A stretch of DNA of 64,000 bases from M55B127 sp034521955 (GTDB lineage Bacteria > Bacillota > Halanaerobiia > Halanaerobiales > M55B127), in the NCBI GenBank assembly GCA_034521955.1, contig JAXHLT010000001.1:310001-374000 (forward strand), in the 5' to 3' direction. Shown here in pieces: positions 8,558 through 17,947 of the stretch; positions within the stretch are counted from its first letter, which is position 1; each line of letters starts with the position of its first letter. Position numbers and translations under genes: made by a program. The notes beneath the pieces were generated by a model, which saw nothing but the letters and a program-made list of their open reading frames with translations, was not told where the DNA came from and ran no database searches.

Positions 8558-9793
8558 TTAGACCCAACCGCGCATTTTAACGGCTTGAGCTACTTTTCTT
8601 AATGCAACAATCCATGCACCAAGTCTTGTAGTTGTATCAAATTCATTTGCAGTATCTCTTGCATTAACATAAGCATTGAGGATCTGTTTGTTTAATCTAT
8701 TATTTACTTTGTCTAATTCCCAAAAATCATCGGTGATTCCTTGAATTCTTTCATAGTGACACACAATTGCTCCACCAGCATTTGCAACTACATCAGGAAT
8801 TACTTTTATACCGTTTTCTTTTAAGATATTTTCAGCATCTGGAGTAATTGGACCATTTGCAGCCTCAATTATCATTTTAGCATTAATATCATCTGCATTA
8901 TCTTCATTAATTACATTTTGAACAGCTGCTGGAATTAAGAGTCCACATTCTTGTGTTAATAGTTCATCATTACTAATTTTTTCAGCATTTTGATAACCTT
9001 TTAATCCTTTGTTTTTCTCAGCATATTCCATCATTTCAGGAATATTTAGACCATCTTTATCATAATATCCACCACTAATATCACTTACAGCAGTGATTGT
9101 AGCACCTAAGTCATATAAATAACCCGCTATTGTTGCTCCAACTTGGCCGAAACCTTGAACAACAATTTCTTCATCTTTAAGATTAATATTATTATCTTCA
9201 CAGGCTTGTTTTGTTACATAAAAGATACCTAATCCAGTTGCTTCTGCACTTCCAACAGTACCTCCCATTATATTAGGTTTATCATTTATTGCAGGTGGAT
9301 TATGTTCACCAGTAATCTGTTCATACTCATCTAACATCCAGGATTGTGTTCTGTAATCAGTACCAATATCCGCACCAGGAATATCAATTTTAGGACCTTT
9401 AGGTTTAAGATTTCTAATAAAACCTCTTGTTAATCTTTCAAGTTCCCAGTCACTTAACTTAGAAGGATCTACCTTAATTCCTCCTTTTCCACCACCAGCT
9501 GGTACACCGGATACAGCATGTTTTATAGTCATAAATAAAGCTAAAGCTTTTACTTCATCAATGTGTAAGTTTGGAACAAATCTTGTACCATCACGAGTTG
9601 GGCCTAAGGCATCGTTATAATGTACCCTATAAGCTTCAAATAATCTAAAACTTCCATCATCCATCTTTAAAGGTATTGAAAAATCAATTATCCTTTTAGG
9701 ACGAGACATTAATTTCATTACTTTTGGATCTATACCTGCTATTTCACCAGCTTTGTTTAAAGCATCTAAAGCAGAATTAAAAACATTATCCAT
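8558..9793 (-). CDS. Glu/Leu/Phe/Val-type amino acid dehydrogenase (glutamate dehydrogenase-like)
   Basis: A 411-residue NAD(P)-dependent dehydrogenase of normal length. The catalytic-site loop GGGKGGIKVDP is near residue 98 and GADIGTDYR near 142. The Rossmann segment QGFGQVGATIAGYL is near residue 210, with EAANGPITPDA and NAGG in the C-terminal half. The family interconverts amino acids and 2-oxo acids, most often glutamate and 2-oxoglutarate. Here it lies inside the ectoine cluster, 23 bases before the second doeA gene, so it may reoxidise NADH or recover amino groups released from diaminobutyrate. Its exact amino acid is unknown. ATG follows GGAGG. Confidence 0.88.
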   Translation of the reverse strand: MDNVFNSALDALNKAGEIAGIDPKVMKLMSRPKRIIDFSIPLKMDDGSFRLFEAYRVHYNDALGPTRDGTRFVPNLHIDEVKALALFMTIKHAVSGVPAGGGKGGIKVDPSKLSDWELERLTRGFIRNLKPKGPKIDIPGADIGTDYRTQSWMLDEYEQITGEHNPPAINDKPNIMGGTVGSAEATGLGIFYVTKQACEDNNINLKDEEIVVQGFGQVGATIAGYLYDLGATITAVSDISGGYYDKDGLNIPEMMEYAEKNKGLKGYQNAEKISNDELLTQECGLLIPAAVQNVINEDNADDINAKMIIEAANGPITPDAENILKENGIKVIPDVVANAGGAIVCHYERIQGITDDFWELDKVNNRLNKQILNAYVNARDTANEFDTTTRLGAWIVALRKVAQAVKMRGWV

Positions 9794-9902
9794 TTATTTC
9801 AACCTCCATTTTTATATGTTTATATTTAGCTAATTATAAGTAAATTTACCTTATATATAGTAATATTTTAAATTAATATTTAGTTTCAACCTTGAAATGT
9901 AG

Positions 9903-9928
9903 CCAGCTGCTTTTAGTAAAGCAGCTGG
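9903..9928 (-). promoter_or_regulatory. strong intercistronic hairpin
   Basis: A perfect 11-bp stem CCAGCTGCTTT / AAAGCAGCTGG with a four-base loop lies between the stop of the U32-like gene and the dehydrogenase gene. No T-tract follows on the minus strand, so it is more likely an mRNA-processing or protective stem, or a partial terminator that lowers expression of the two downstream genes. Confidence 0.5.
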
Positions 9929-9946
9929 TTATATTAACATTTAGTT

Positions 9947-10897
9947 TTATGGTTTAGGAATTGATAAATCATCCTTATAGTCATTAGTTACTATTTTATG
10001 GTCACTTCTATCTAACCATTCTAAAATAATCTGAGCTAATTTAACTCTTTGTCTTGCAAGATTGTCACCAAAACCAGGATTACGTGCATCTGCCCAAGTA
10101 TTATATAGTTCTGCTTCAGATGGGCCTGGTTCAATTTTGAAGTATACAGGAGCAGCAATTCTAGCGATTTCAGCAGATTCATGATAACGTTGGAATCCAC
10201 CCATTGACTCAACTAAACTCATATATACATCAAGTGGAATATCTACTCCACCTTGTCTAATTGATGACAACATAGGTAAAGTCATGTCTGCAAGTGGATT
10301 AAAACTATCTGCACCTAAGTCTTGAAGTAACTTTCCACCAAAAGCAGTTCCGTGACCAGCAAAAACAGAAACTTTAAATTTAATATCTTTAGGAATTACT
10401 CCATCTTCTCTTAGTTTATTTAATAAATTTAACATACCTTCATCTGTAACTAAAAAGCCGCGAATACCAGCATCAATACAACGCTGAATTTCTTGAAGGT
10501 AATTATATGCCATATCATGTCCTCTTAATCTCATACCTGATACATAACCTTCTTCTGTAACATACTGTCTACCATTATCCCAACCTCTATTAGCTGAAGG
10601 ATTTACCAGTAATTCTAAATCATAATCAGCACCAATGGCTGCAAATTCTTTAAGTTCAGCATCATCTAAAAGTGTAGCACCTTTAACTAATGAAATTACA
10701 CGATGAATTGTTACATTTCTTTTTTCAGCTTCTCTAACCATTGCTTCTAAGTTAGATACATTTTCAATACCAGAGATCTCTATACGGCAGTGTGCACCAC
10801 CGTCAAATCTTAAATCTGAATCAGGCATATCAAATCTTTCTCTTACTGAGAAAGGAGTTTTGTTTTCTAAGTAATTTTGTATATCTTTATATGACAT
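9947..10897 (-). CDS. TIM-barrel protein resembling peptidase U32 family, function unknown
   Basis: A 316-residue soluble protein with no signal peptide. Alternating strand/helix pattern and stretches such as HRVISLVKGATLL, NPSANRGWDNGRQ, GIRGFLVTDEGMLNLL, and FKVSVFAGHGTAFGGKLLQD suggest a TIM-barrel, most like proteins annotated as U32 peptidase-like. I do not recognise a specific family with certainty. It lies between panB and the dehydrogenase, with its own GGAGG ribosome site, so it is part of the ectoine-linked operon. A role in converting a small-molecule intermediate is as likely as proteolysis. Intact frame. Confidence 0.55.
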   Translation of the reverse strand: MSYKDIQNYLENKTPFSVRERFDMPDSDLRFDGGAHCRIEISGIENVSNLEAMVREAEKRNVTIHRVISLVKGATLLDDAELKEFAAIGADYDLELLVNPSANRGWDNGRQYVTEEGYVSGMRLRGHDMAYNYLQEIQRCIDAGIRGFLVTDEGMLNLLNKLREDGVIPKDIKFKVSVFAGHGTAFGGKLLQDLGADSFNPLADMTLPMLSSIRQGGVDIPLDVYMSLVESMGGFQRYHESAEIARIAAPVYFKIEPGPSEAELYNTWADARNPGFGDNLARQRVKLAQIILEWLDRSDHKIVTNDYKDDLSIPKP

Positions 10898-10917
10898 TTA
10901 TTAATTCCTCCTTAATT

Positions 10918-11769
10918 TTATTCAAATTCAGCAAATAGTTTATCAAATTCTTCTTCACTGTCTTTAGCATGATAAACATGGTCATCAGTTGGAAACTTCT
11001 CTTCTTTTACATCTTTGATATATTCTTTAAATGCTTCAATTTCTATTTCTGCAACATTAGCATACTTTTTAACAAACTTAGGAGTAAATGCCTGGAACAT
11101 TCCTAACATATCTCCACAAATTAATAACTGTCCATCACAAGGTAAACCTGCACCTATTGAATAAACAGGTATATCAAGTTTTTCTGTAATAAATTCTGTA
11201 ACTTCTGGTGGAACAGCTTCAAGTAATATTGCCTGTGCTCCAGCTTCTTGAACAGCTACAGCATCTTTAATTAAATCTCTAGCACTATCAACTGTTAGTC
11301 CCTGTGCTTTAAATCCGCCAAGTTGACCTGAACTTTGTGGAGTTAGTCCAATGTGTCCAAATACAACTATACCAGCATCACTGATAGCTTCAATTCTACT
11401 TGCTATCCTTCTTCCTCCTTCAAGTTTTATAGCATCCATATCTGCTTCTTTTAAAAATCTAGCTGCGTTTTCTACAGCTTTCTCATCAGATACTTGATAA
11501 GAACCAAAAGGCATATCACCTATACAGTATGTATTAGGTGCACCTCTTCTAACATCTTGACTGTGAGCAATACAGTCTGCCATTGTTACCGGAACAGTTC
11601 CTTTATAACCTTTAACTACCATTCCAAGTGAGTCTCCTACTAAGATCATATCCATACCTGCTTTTTCTGCAAACTGAGCAGTTGGAAAATCATAAGCAGT
11701 TACCCAGGCAACCTTTTCACCCTTTTTCTTCATTTCCATAAAGTCTAAAATTGATTTCTTTTTAGCCAC
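10918..11769 (-). CDS. panB: 3-methyl-2-oxobutanoate hydroxymethyltransferase (PanB) or PanB-like
   Basis: 283 residues from a GTG start behind AAGGGGG, the usual PanB length. Active-site segments are all present: VGDSLGMVVKGYKGT around residue 43, DMPFGSYQ around 83, KLEGG around 113, FGHIGLTPQ around 133, LEAVP around 180 and SIGAG around 206. PanB moves a hydroxymethyl group from methylene-tetrahydrofolate to 2-oxoisovalerate for pantothenate. Here panC and panD are not next to it. Instead it opens an operon with amino-acid and ectoine genes and carries the same operator as ridA. It may therefore serve a catabolic or salvage step on another 2-oxo acid, but ordinary pantothenate synthesis cannot be excluded. 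Confidence 0.85.
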   Translation of the reverse strand: MAKKKSILDFMEMKKKGEKVAWVTAYDFPTAQFAEKAGMDMILVGDSLGMVVKGYKGTVPVTMADCIAHSQDVRRGAPNTYCIGDMPFGSYQVSDEKAVENAARFLKEADMDAIKLEGGRRIASRIEAISDAGIVVFGHIGLTPQSSGQLGGFKAQGLTVDSARDLIKDAVAVQEAGAQAILLEAVPPEVTEFITEKLDIPVYSIGAGLPCDGQLLICGDMLGMFQAFTPKFVKKYANVAEIEIEAFKEYIKDVKEEKFPTDDHVYHAKDSEEEFDKLFAEFE

Positions 11770-11857
11770 TAAATATTCCCCCTTGTAATAATATTGATCA
11801 GATGATAATTAAAAAATAACAAAAATATATTTTAACTAATTTATCACCACCTATAAA

Positions 11858-11896
11858 AATATGTAACAATTTTATCAATTTGTCGATTGTCGACAA
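11858..11896 (-). promoter_or_regulatory. promoter and GntR-type operator before panB
   Basis: On the minus strand TCGACA (11881-11886) and CATATT (11858-11863) are spaced by 17 bases, with the palindrome TTGTCGACAA (11887-11896) abutting the -35. The 17-mer TTGTCGACAATCGACAA differs by one base from that before ridA and has the same position relative to the -35. This supports one regulator controlling both operons. The weak -35 may make this promoter the more tightly controlled of the two. Confidence 0.6.
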
Positions 11897-12020
11897 TGTA
11901 TTCTATATGAATTATTCAATACAAAATAAACAATTCCTTTTTTATTTATTAAAATAATTATAATTTTCAGAAAGTTAAAAAAGAAAGGAAATATATTTAG
12001 TAGCTCTGAAAGTTGTCAAT

Positions 12021-12929
12021 TCATTTATGAGAAATTTTTCTCAAAACTTTATTGTCTTCAATTTCTTTTTTCTTTACACTTAAAACTACTAGAAATGATC
12101 CTGAAAGGACTAAAATTGCTCCAAAAATTTGAAAGTAGTTAAATGAATCTCCAAAAAAGATAATAGATAATAGAATTGTAACTATTGGTTCTATCATACT
12201 CAATGCAGATATTGAGGTAGGTGAAGTTAGTTTTATACCCTGAAAAAATGCTAAAAAACCTAACATTGAAACAACTGAAATTCCTATGGTAGGAATCCAT
12301 GTAAAACTAGTAAAGTTAAAATCTATATTGTTGGTTACAAGACCAACTGTTAGAAATGATACTGCGGCAAACAGACAAACAATAGCTATAGTTGTTAGGA
12401 GTGGAATATCCTTTAATATATAATCACCATAAAGAGTATAGACTGCATAGAAAACTGCCGCCCCTGAAGCTAAAAGTATACCTATCCCAGATATTTCTCC
12501 ACTTGTCTTTCCCAATACAAATAATAGTCCGATAAATGAAATTACAATAGCTATTACTATTTTAAAAGTTAATCTTATACCTAAAAAATATGACAAACCA
12601 GCTATAATAAATGGAAAGGTATAAAAAATTAATACTGCTAATGAAGCTGGTATGTACTGAATAGCAGAAAAATAGCAAAAACTAAATAGGGAGTAAAATA
12701 CTCCTCCCATAACAAATATTTTCAATAACTGTTTTTTGCTAACTTGTATTTTTGTTTTCGAAAAATATATATAAACAAATAAAAGTAATGCTGCCAGACT
12801 AAATCTTAAAAATAATAATGTAAAAACATTAATACCTCCCTGATAAGCAAAAAGTGCTAAAATAGGTACTGTTCCAAAACCTATTGCAGATAATAGTCCA
12901 TATGTAGATCCTAATATGTTTTTATCCAA
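12021..12929 (-). CDS. EamA/DMT-family transporter
   Basis: A 302-residue membrane protein with ten hydrophobic segments in two EamA halves (first ends around residue 140, second begins around GIGILLASGAAVFYAVYTLYG). DMT proteins of this type export amino acids or metabolites. TTG start behind AAGGGG. It is convergent with nothing and divergent from the lactate permease operon at 13127, with a 200-base gap. The substrate is not predictable; the nearby amino-acid catabolism makes an overflow exporter plausible. The charged C-terminal tail is short. Frame intact. Confidence 0.85.
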   Translation of the reverse strand: MDKNILGSTYGLLSAIGFGTVPILALFAYQGGINVFTLLFLRFSLAALLLFVYIYFSKTKIQVSKKQLLKIFVMGGVFYSLFSFCYFSAIQYIPASLAVLIFYTFPFIIAGLSYFLGIRLTFKIVIAIVISFIGLLFVLGKTSGEISGIGILLASGAAVFYAVYTLYGDYILKDIPLLTTIAIVCLFAAVSFLTVGLVTNNIDFNFTSFTWIPTIGISVVSMLGFLAFFQGIKLTSPTSISALSMIEPIVTILLSIIFFGDSFNYFQIFGAILVLSGSFLVVLSVKKKEIEDNKVLRKISHK

Positions 12930-13051
12930 ATAAAATCACCCCTTACCTTTTATTTTATATACCGGGCACAAAAATTCCTTTTTTAAATATTACATATAGA
13001 AATATTTTTCTATACTTTTTCATTAAATATATAGATAAAAAGGGAAATTTT

Positions 13052-13088
13052 TGTTATTATTATTTTAAGGTTTAAAACCATAATAACA
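13052..13088 (+). promoter_or_regulatory. hairpin in the leader of the lactate-permease operon
   Basis: Nine-base arms TGTTATTAT and ATAATAACA enclose an inner GGTTT/AAACC stem, ending about 38 bases before the lctP start. It sits where a 5' untranslated leader is expected. It may be an operator or a leader stem; nothing else in the sequence decides this. Confidence 0.3.
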
Positions 13089-13126
13089 CCAATATTACAA
13101 ATATATTCTTTAGCGGAGGTCTATTT

Positions 13127-14678
13127 ATGGAATTCAATTTATTTATTTGGGTTTTATCTATTCTACCTATTGTATTATTATTATTTTTAATGGCTAAAGT
13201 AAAAATGAGTTCAAAAAATGCAGCAGTTTTAAGCTTAATTTTAACAGTCTTAATAGCTGTCTATTTTTACAAGATGAATTTTTTACAACTTTCTATAGCT
13301 GTTCAAAAAGGAGCGGCTTTAAGTTTATATGTAATATTAATAATAGTTGGAGCAGTATTTTTGTTTAATGTAGTCGATTTAGCGGGTGGTTTTGAAACAA
13401 TAAAAGAATTTATGAAAAAAATCAATGGCAATAAAACGATACAGTTTATATTGCTCAGCTGGGCTTTTTCTGGTTTTATTCAGGGTGTAACAGGCTTTGG
13501 AGTTCCAATTGCTATTGTTGGTGCACTACTGATCGGTACTGGATATAAACCGCTAAAATCTATTACAGCAGTTTTAGTCGGACATTCTTGGGCAATTAGT
13601 TTTGGGTCAATGGGGTCTTCATTTTTTGCTTTACAACTTGTAACTGGCCTTGAACCTGTAAAACTAGGAATCACACTTGCTTTGTTTTTCTTTATCCCGG
13701 TTTTTACAACAGGTTTAGCTGTAGCTCATATCTATGGTGGAATAAATACAGTAAAAAAATACTTTTTATACATATTACCTGTAAGTTTACTAATCGGTAC
13801 TACACAGTTAATTGCTGCTGCAGGTAACTTTGCACATATTGGATCATTGATGGGAGGTTTAGTTGGTTCCATATCATTACTGATTATATTATTTAAAAAA
13901 TCATCTATCTCATTAAAAGAACTTAATAAAATTAAAACTTCAAAAATGCATATTTTTCATGCATTTTTACCTTATGTAATTTTAATAGGAACTGTAATTT
14001 TATTTCAGTTTCCCTTTATAACTAACAATTTACCTAATATACAACTAGATTTTAGTTTCTCCTGGCTTTACAACAGGTTTGGGTTATCAAGTTTTAGCTG
14101 AAGAATCTTTTTCTCCAATTAAGCTGTTTTCACATCCCATATTCTTTTTAGTTTTATCTTCATTAGTGGGAACTGTTATTTATTATAAAAATAATAATAT
14201 AAAAAAAGATATGTTAATAGAGATATTTAGTAAGACAATAAAAAAATCTAAGTCCTCTGTTTTAACTGTATTGTTGTTAATGATTATGGCCTTAATTATG
14301 AATAATTCTGGTATGATTTTTGTGTTTGCCAAAGGTATGGCAAATATTAGTGGAAGCTTTTTCCCAATTATTTCTCCTTTTATAGGTATACTAGGCGCAT
14401 TTCTTACAGGAAGTAATACAAGTTCAAATGTATTATTTGGATCATTTCAATTAAATACTGCTGAACTTTTAGGGCTTTCACCTGTAATGATATCTTCTAC
14501 CCAATCTGTTGGTGGTTCACTAGGTTCTGCTATTGCTCCCGCTAAGATATTATTGGGAACATCAGTTGTGGGAATTGTAAACAATGAGGGAGAAATCATA
14601 AAAAAATGTATTAACTACACTCTCACTATAGGATTAATAGTTGGCCTTGTTTCATATATTATTCACTTTTTCATTTAG
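13127..14678 (+). pseudogene. lctP: L-lactate permease family (LctP) transporter, single-base frameshift
   Basis: Two overlapping frames (13127-14101 and 14079-14678) form one membrane protein of about 516 residues. The first part has the LctP signature GFIQGVTGFGVPIAIVGALL and GHSWAISFGSMGSSF. It ends in a spurious stop. Dropping one T near 14060 restores the phrase FPGFTTGLGYQVLAEE and joins the second part, which carries GAFLTGSNTSSNVLFG and QSVGGSLGSAIAPAK. The family moves lactate or other short organic acids with protons or sodium. It heads a plus-strand operon behind AGCGGAGG, with a gamma-glutamyltransferase-like gene next. True mutation or read error is undecided. Confidence 0.8.
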
Positions 14679-14714
14679 TTTTTTTAAAAAATAATTTTGA
14701 TTGGAGTTGTAAAT

Positions 14715-16325
14715 ATGAACTTTGATTACTTAAACTCACCTTACTTATCAAATCAAAACACTAAGTTTGCAAAAAATGGTATGGTAGCAACCACTCAACC
14801 TTTAGCAGCACAAGCAGGCTTAGATATTTTAAAAAAGGGTGGTAATGCAGTTGACGCAGCTGTAGCAACAGCAGCCTGTTTAACAGTAGTAGAACCAACC
14901 TCAAATGGTATTGGTGGTGATGCATTTGCAATTGTCTATATTAATGAAAAGATGTATGGACTAAATGCAAGCGGTCATTCTCCTAAATCTATCTCAATTA
15001 AAGAAGTTAAAAAAAGAGGTTGCAAAAAGATGCCTAAAACGGGCTTTATACCTGTAACTGTTCCAGGAGCTCCTTCAGCATGGAGTTCATTAATTAAAAG
15101 ATTTGGGAATTTAAAACTTACAGAAGTACTTAAGCCAGCTATAGAGTATGCAGCTGAAGGATATCCGGTTTCACCAACAGTCAGTAAAAACTGGAAAAAT
15201 GCCTTTGATATCTATAAAGACAAATTAGATGGAAAAGAATTTCAATCCTGGTTTGATACCTTTACTATTGAAGGAAAACCTCCTGAAAGCGGTCAAATAT
15301 GGAAATCCAAAGACCATGCAGAGACACTTAAATCAATCGCTGAAACTAATGCAGATTCTTTTTATAAAGGGAAATTAGCAGATAAAATAGATGCATTTTT
15401 TAAAGAATATGATGGTTTTTTAAGCAAAGATGATTTAAACTCTCATTCGGTTAAATGGGTTGATCCAATTTCTGTTAACTACAGAGGATATGATGTTTGG
15501 GAACTTCCCCCGAATGGACAGGGCTTAGTTGCTCTATTAGCTTTAAAAATATTGAATGGTTTTGATTTTTCCCATAAAGATACAGTTGAAACCTATCATA
15601 AACAAATCGAAGCATTAAAATTAGCTTTTGCTGATGGTAAAAAATATATAACAGACCAAGATAAAATGAAAGTAGAAATTGACGAAATCTTAGCTGACAG
15701 TTATACTGATAAGAGAAGAAATATGATAAAAGAAACTGCTCTAAAACCAGCTCCCGGAAAGTTAAAAAGCAGTGGTACCGTTTATTTATCTACTGCAGAT
15801 AAAGATGGAAACATGGTTTCATATATTCAAAGTAACTATATGGGCTTTGGTTCAGGACTCGTCGTTCCTGACACAGGTATTGCACTTCAAAATCGAGGAC
15901 ACAGTTTTTCATTGAATAAAAAAGATCATAACTGTCTAGAACCTAATAAAAGAACTTATCATACTATTATTCCTGGATTTTTAACTAAGGATAATAAAGC
16001 TGTAGGGCCATTTGGAGTTATGGGAGGATTTATGCAGCCTCAAGGACATCTACAGGTACTGATGAACTTGATTGACTTTAATCTAAATCCTCAATCAGCT
16101 TTAGATGCACCTCGCTGGCAGTGGATCGAAGACAAAAAAGTATTAGTTGAATCTGATTTTGATTATACTATTGCTAAAAAGCTAGTCCAAAAAGGACATG
16201 ATATAGAGGTAGCACTTGATTCTAGTAGTTTTGGAAGAGGACAAATTATTATTAAAAACTCAAAAAACAATACTTATTATGGTGGAACGGAAAAAAGAGC
16301 TGATGGACATATAGCAGTCTATTAA
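14715..16325 (+). CDS. ggt: gamma-glutamyltransferase family protein
   Basis: 536 residues from the ATG at 14715, which is spaced properly from GGAG; a TTG at 14697 is in frame but lies before that site. Family features are GGNAVDAAVATAACLTVVEP near residue 45, GIGGDAFAIVY, PGAPSAW, and the autocleavage region SSGTVYLSTADKDGN. There the threonine of GTVYL would become the nucleophile; the usual HTTH context is changed to SSGT. QSNYMGFGSG and GGFMQPQGH lie in the small subunit. No clear signal peptide is visible, unlike exported GGT, so it may hydrolyse gamma-glutamyl or related amide compounds in the cytoplasm. It lies between lctP and a YdcZ-like gene. Confidence 0.85.
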   Translation: MNFDYLNSPYLSNQNTKFAKNGMVATTQPLAAQAGLDILKKGGNAVDAAVATAACLTVVEPTSNGIGGDAFAIVYINEKMYGLNASGHSPKSISIKEVKKRGCKKMPKTGFIPVTVPGAPSAWSSLIKRFGNLKLTEVLKPAIEYAAEGYPVSPTVSKNWKNAFDIYKDKLDGKEFQSWFDTFTIEGKPPESGQIWKSKDHAETLKSIAETNADSFYKGKLADKIDAFFKEYDGFLSKDDLNSHSVKWVDPISVNYRGYDVWELPPNGQGLVALLALKILNGFDFSHKDTVETYHKQIEALKLAFADGKKYITDQDKMKVEIDEILADSYTDKRRNMIKETALKPAPGKLKSSGTVYLSTADKDGNMVSYIQSNYMGFGSGLVVPDTGIALQNRGHSFSLNKKDHNCLEPNKRTYHTIIPGFLTKDNKAVGPFGVMGGFMQPQGHLQVLMNLIDFNLNPQSALDAPRWQWIEDKKVLVESDFDYTIAKKLVQKGHDIEVALDSSSFGRGQIIIKNSKNNTYYGGTEKRADGHIAVY

Positions 16326-16349
16326 TTTATTAAAGGAGTTGTCTTTAAA

Positions 16350-16781
16350 ATGATTTATGGTGTTTTTCTTTCGATTTTAGCAGGAATAATGGTTTCTTTA
16401 CAGGGGATTTTTAATACTAGAGCAAGTGAACATATTGGTTTATGGCAGGCTAATACTTTAGTTCATGGAACGGGATTTATATTAGCCTTTATTATACTAA
16501 TTAGTTTAAACCAGGTTAATTTATCTACCATAAAAAATGTAGAACCCCACTACTTATTAGGTGGGGTCTTTGGAGTTATTATTGTTTTTTCTGTAATGAT
16601 TGGAATCTCATCATTAGGAGCAAGCTATTCGATCACAATATTAATTGTAACTCAAATAATTGCTAACGCTCTTATCAACTATTTTGGTATTTTTGGTGAA
16701 CATATCATTGTGTTTTCATGGCCAAAAATATTAGGACTTTCTCTGATGATTGTGGGAATAATGCTTTATCAACTTTCCTAA
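16350..16781 (+). CDS. YdcZ/DUF606-type small DMT membrane protein
   Basis: A 143-residue protein of five hydrophobic segments with the DMT_YdcZ pattern: GIMVSLQGIFNTRASEHIG at the N-terminus, ANTLVHGTGF, and QIIANALINYFGIFG near residue 105. Ribosome site AAAGGAG. Such proteins usually act as half-size transporters. It is the last gene of the plus-strand lctP-ggt operon and converges with nagA, whose stop is only about 10 bases away, so the two converging transcripts overlap or share a terminator too weak to see. Confidence 0.8.
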   Translation: MIYGVFLSILAGIMVSLQGIFNTRASEHIGLWQANTLVHGTGFILAFIILISLNQVNLSTIKNVEPHYLLGGVFGVIIVFSVMIGISSLGASYSITILIVTQIIANALINYFGIFGEHIIVFSWPKILGLSLMIVGIMLYQLS

Positions 16782-16791
16782 TATTTTATAG

Positions 16792-17922
16792 CTAAAACTT
16801 TTGTTCACCTTTTATATATACCTGTTTGACTTCTAAATTTTTATTTAATAAAGTTAGATCAGCATCATAATTTTCTTTAATTAAACCTTTATAATGATCA
16901 ACACCTAATAATCGTGCAGGATTAATAGTTACCATTTTAAAAACAGTATGAAGGTCTAAATCAGTACTATTATACATATTTTTTACTGCTTTATCTAAGG
17001 TAAGTGTGCTACCGGCTAGAGAACCTGTCTCTATCCTGGCTTCTCCATCTTTTAAAATAACTTTTTGTCCTCCTAAGCTGTAGGTTCCATCTTCTAGACC
17101 ATTTGCTCTCATAGAATCAGTAACTAATATAATTTTATCTGAATCCTTTATTTTTGATACCATATCTAAAATCACAGGATTTAGATGTATTAAATCAGCT
17201 ATTAATTCAACAGTCATATCGTTCGTTAAAGCAGCACCTATAATACCGGGTCTTCTATGATGTAATTCTATCATACCATTAAATAAGTGGGTTACATGAG
17301 AAAGCCCACAGTTATATGCATCTATAGTTTCTTCATAACTAGCAGTTGAATGACCAACTGATACTTTTATCCCGTGTTTTCGCATTTCTTTGATAAACTC
17401 TTTTGCACCCTTTTTTTCCGGTGCAATAGTAATCAATTTTATGATAGACTCATATCCATCAAGTAGTTTTAAATCGGGTTCAATAATATTTTTTGGGTCC
17501 TGAGCACCCTTTTTTTCTGTATTTAAGAACGGTCCTTCAACATTTGTTCCTATAATTTGTGCTCCTTTTAAACCTCTATCAATGGTTTCTTTTATATTTT
17601 TTAGCGCATTTCTAACTTTTTTTCTTTCCATTGTCATTGTTGTCGGTAAAAATGAAGTTACACCACTTTTAATTATAGTATCACTAATCGTATCTAAAGC
17701 TTCATAAGAAGCATCCATTGTATCTTTGCCCATCGCTCCATGCACATGGATATCAATAAAACCCGGAGATAAATAACCACCGTTTCCATCTATTACTTCA
17801 TAATCATTTTCATTAAAATCATTAGTTTTAAATATCTTTTTAATTTTTTTATCAAAAAGAACTGAAGCATTTTTTATAATTTTAGTAGGAGTTATTATAT
17901 TAACATTTTTTATTAATTTCAT
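16792..17922 (-). CDS. nagA: N-acetylglucosamine/N-acetylgalactosamine-6-phosphate deacetylase
   Basis: 377 residues from ATG 17922 (behind GGAGTGG); the frame runs on to 17967 but that part overlaps the preceding gene. Amidohydrolase motifs are PGFIDIHVHGAMGKDTMDA near residue 55, the metal-binding GTNVEGPFLN, VGHSTASYEE, THLFNGM, and LVTDSMRANGLEDG with the catalytic aspartate. The enzyme removes acetate from amino-sugar 6-phosphates in the cytoplasm. Because it is followed by genes of a tagatose-type kinase and aldolase and no NagB is in view, the AgaA role on GalNAc-6-phosphate is more likely than NagA. It is the last gene of the amino-sugar operon and is intact. Confidence 0.88.
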   Translation of the reverse strand: MKLIKNVNIITPTKIIKNASVLFDKKIKKIFKTNDFNENDYEVIDGNGGYLSPGFIDIHVHGAMGKDTMDASYEALDTISDTIIKSGVTSFLPTTMTMERKKVRNALKNIKETIDRGLKGAQIIGTNVEGPFLNTEKKGAQDPKNIIEPDLKLLDGYESIIKLITIAPEKKGAKEFIKEMRKHGIKVSVGHSTASYEETIDAYNCGLSHVTHLFNGMIELHHRRPGIIGAALTNDMTVELIADLIHLNPVILDMVSKIKDSDKIILVTDSMRANGLEDGTYSLGGQKVILKDGEARIETGSLAGSTLTLDKAVKNMYNSTDLDLHTVFKMVTINPARLLGVDHYKGLIKENYDADLTLLNKNLEVKQVYIKGEQKF

Positions 17923-17947
17923 TTTTCCACTCCATTCATAGTTCTTT

